A stretch of 64,000 nt of DNA from Microbulbifer aggregans (lineage in GTDB: Bacteria > Pseudomonadota > Gammaproteobacteria > Pseudomonadales > Cellvibrionaceae): NCBI RefSeq assembly GCF_020524005.1, contig NZ_JAIVKK010000001.1, positions 682,001 through 746,000 of the forward strand. Direction: 5' to 3'. The notes beneath the pieces are model-generated. The model was not told the DNA's origin, made no database searches, and saw only the letters and a program-made list of their open reading frames with translations. Of the stretch, positions 63,683-64,000 are shown in pieces. The position numbers were made by a program, and so were the translations under genes. How positions within the stretch are numbered: the first letter of the stretch is position 1; each line of letters begins with the position of its first letter.

Positions 63683-63720
63683 AGCCGGGAATAAAACGGG
63701 AATCTACGGGGAATACTTGA

Positions 63721-64000
63721 ATGGAAGTTGTCAGCACGGGTGCTGCCTCACTGGAAATTCCCGGTTACCAGATCCTGAAGAAGATCAATCAGGGTGGCAT
63801 GTCTACCGTCTACCTCGCTACCCAGCGCAGTATGGGGCGGCAGGTGGCACTGAAAGTCATGTCCCCGGTTCTGAACGCCGACCCCATTTTCAGCGAACGC
63901 TTTCAGCGCGAAGCCAACATCGTCGGACAGCTGTCGCACCCCAATATCGTCGCCATTCACGATATCGGCCGTTACCGCAGCCTCAACTATATCGCCATGG
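63721..64000 (+). CDS. Hanks-type Ser/Thr protein kinase, N-terminal part (cut by window edge)
   Basis: About 93 codons visible. Glycine-rich loop INQGGMSTVYLA (22-33), the ATP-binding Lys45 in VALKVM, and the helix-C Glu64 in RFQREANIV. It begins 38 bases after the phosphatase stop, with the ATG following AATACTTGA, so the two are co-transcribed. Catalytic loop, activation segment and any extracellular domains lie outside the window. Confidence 0.93.
   Translation, partial: MEVVSTGAASLEIPGYQILKKINQGGMSTVYLATQRSMGRQVALKVMSPVLNADPIFSERFQREANIVGQLSHPNIVAIHDIGRYRSLNYIAM

Overview
The window looks like chromosomal DNA of a marine gammaproteobacterium. It carries a complete Na+-translocating NQR operon, a TonB-dependent receptor, a methylcitrate cycle of the AcnD/PrpF type, and a gene order (lolCDE, sthA, nqr, gap, mfd, nagZ, psrA, lexA, topA) that from memory resembles the Pseudomonas aeruginosa chromosome. 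A Cellvibrionales/Microbulbifer-type organism is my best guess from protein style; the sequence alone cannot settle it.

Layout. 1-3.6 kb (minus strand): TonB-dependent receptor followed by a response regulator and a histidine kinase cut by the window edge. The receptor promoter has an 11-bp direct-repeat array of the kind OmpR-family regulators bind. 3.8-5.6 kb: an OmpW-like porin and an Arg-rich lipoprotein. 5.65-13.85 kb: an AT-rich accessory stretch with orphan small genes, a REP-associated (HUH) transposase flanked by inverted GGGTGTCC motifs, a beta-barrel protein with a small translationally coupled partner, an IS3 remnant, an IS110-type transposase broken by one frameshift, and a solitary OLD-family ATPase/nuclease that may be an anti-phage gene.

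13.85-21.4 kb (minus strand): propionate operon gntR-prpB-prpC-acnD-prpF. It begins at a promoter bracketed by two TTGTCGACA boxes and is interrupted at three gene junctions by hairpin repeats, including a six-unit 92-bp tandem array. 21.75-22.9 kb: a DUF2062 protein followed by a second six-unit array (94-bp period). 22.9-28 kb: lolC-lolD-lolE lipoprotein-release transporter and a membrane alpha/beta hydrolase. 28.1-37.8 kb: a small periplasmic protein, a hotdog thioesterase coupled to sthA, then nqrABCDEF-apbE-nqrM (minus strand), with a terminator-like hairpin at the nqrF/apbE junction. Together sthA and Na+-NQR link NAD(P)H balance to sodium-motive force.

38.2-55.4 kb: long-form GAPDH, mfd, CsiV-like protein, DUF819 membrane protein, cold-shock protein, MscS channel, nagZ, psrA with a perfect PsrA-type palindrome in its promoter, a LOG-family protein, lexA with two SOS boxes, two small conserved genes, and topA. 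55.7-64 kb: membrane-anchored protein, universal stress protein, Uup-type ABC-F ATPase, lytic transglycosylase Slt, and at the right edge a phospho-signalling group: glutaredoxin-like protein, double-FHA membrane protein, PP2C phosphatase and the start of a Ser/Thr kinase. I saw no tRNA, rRNA or CRISPR array.
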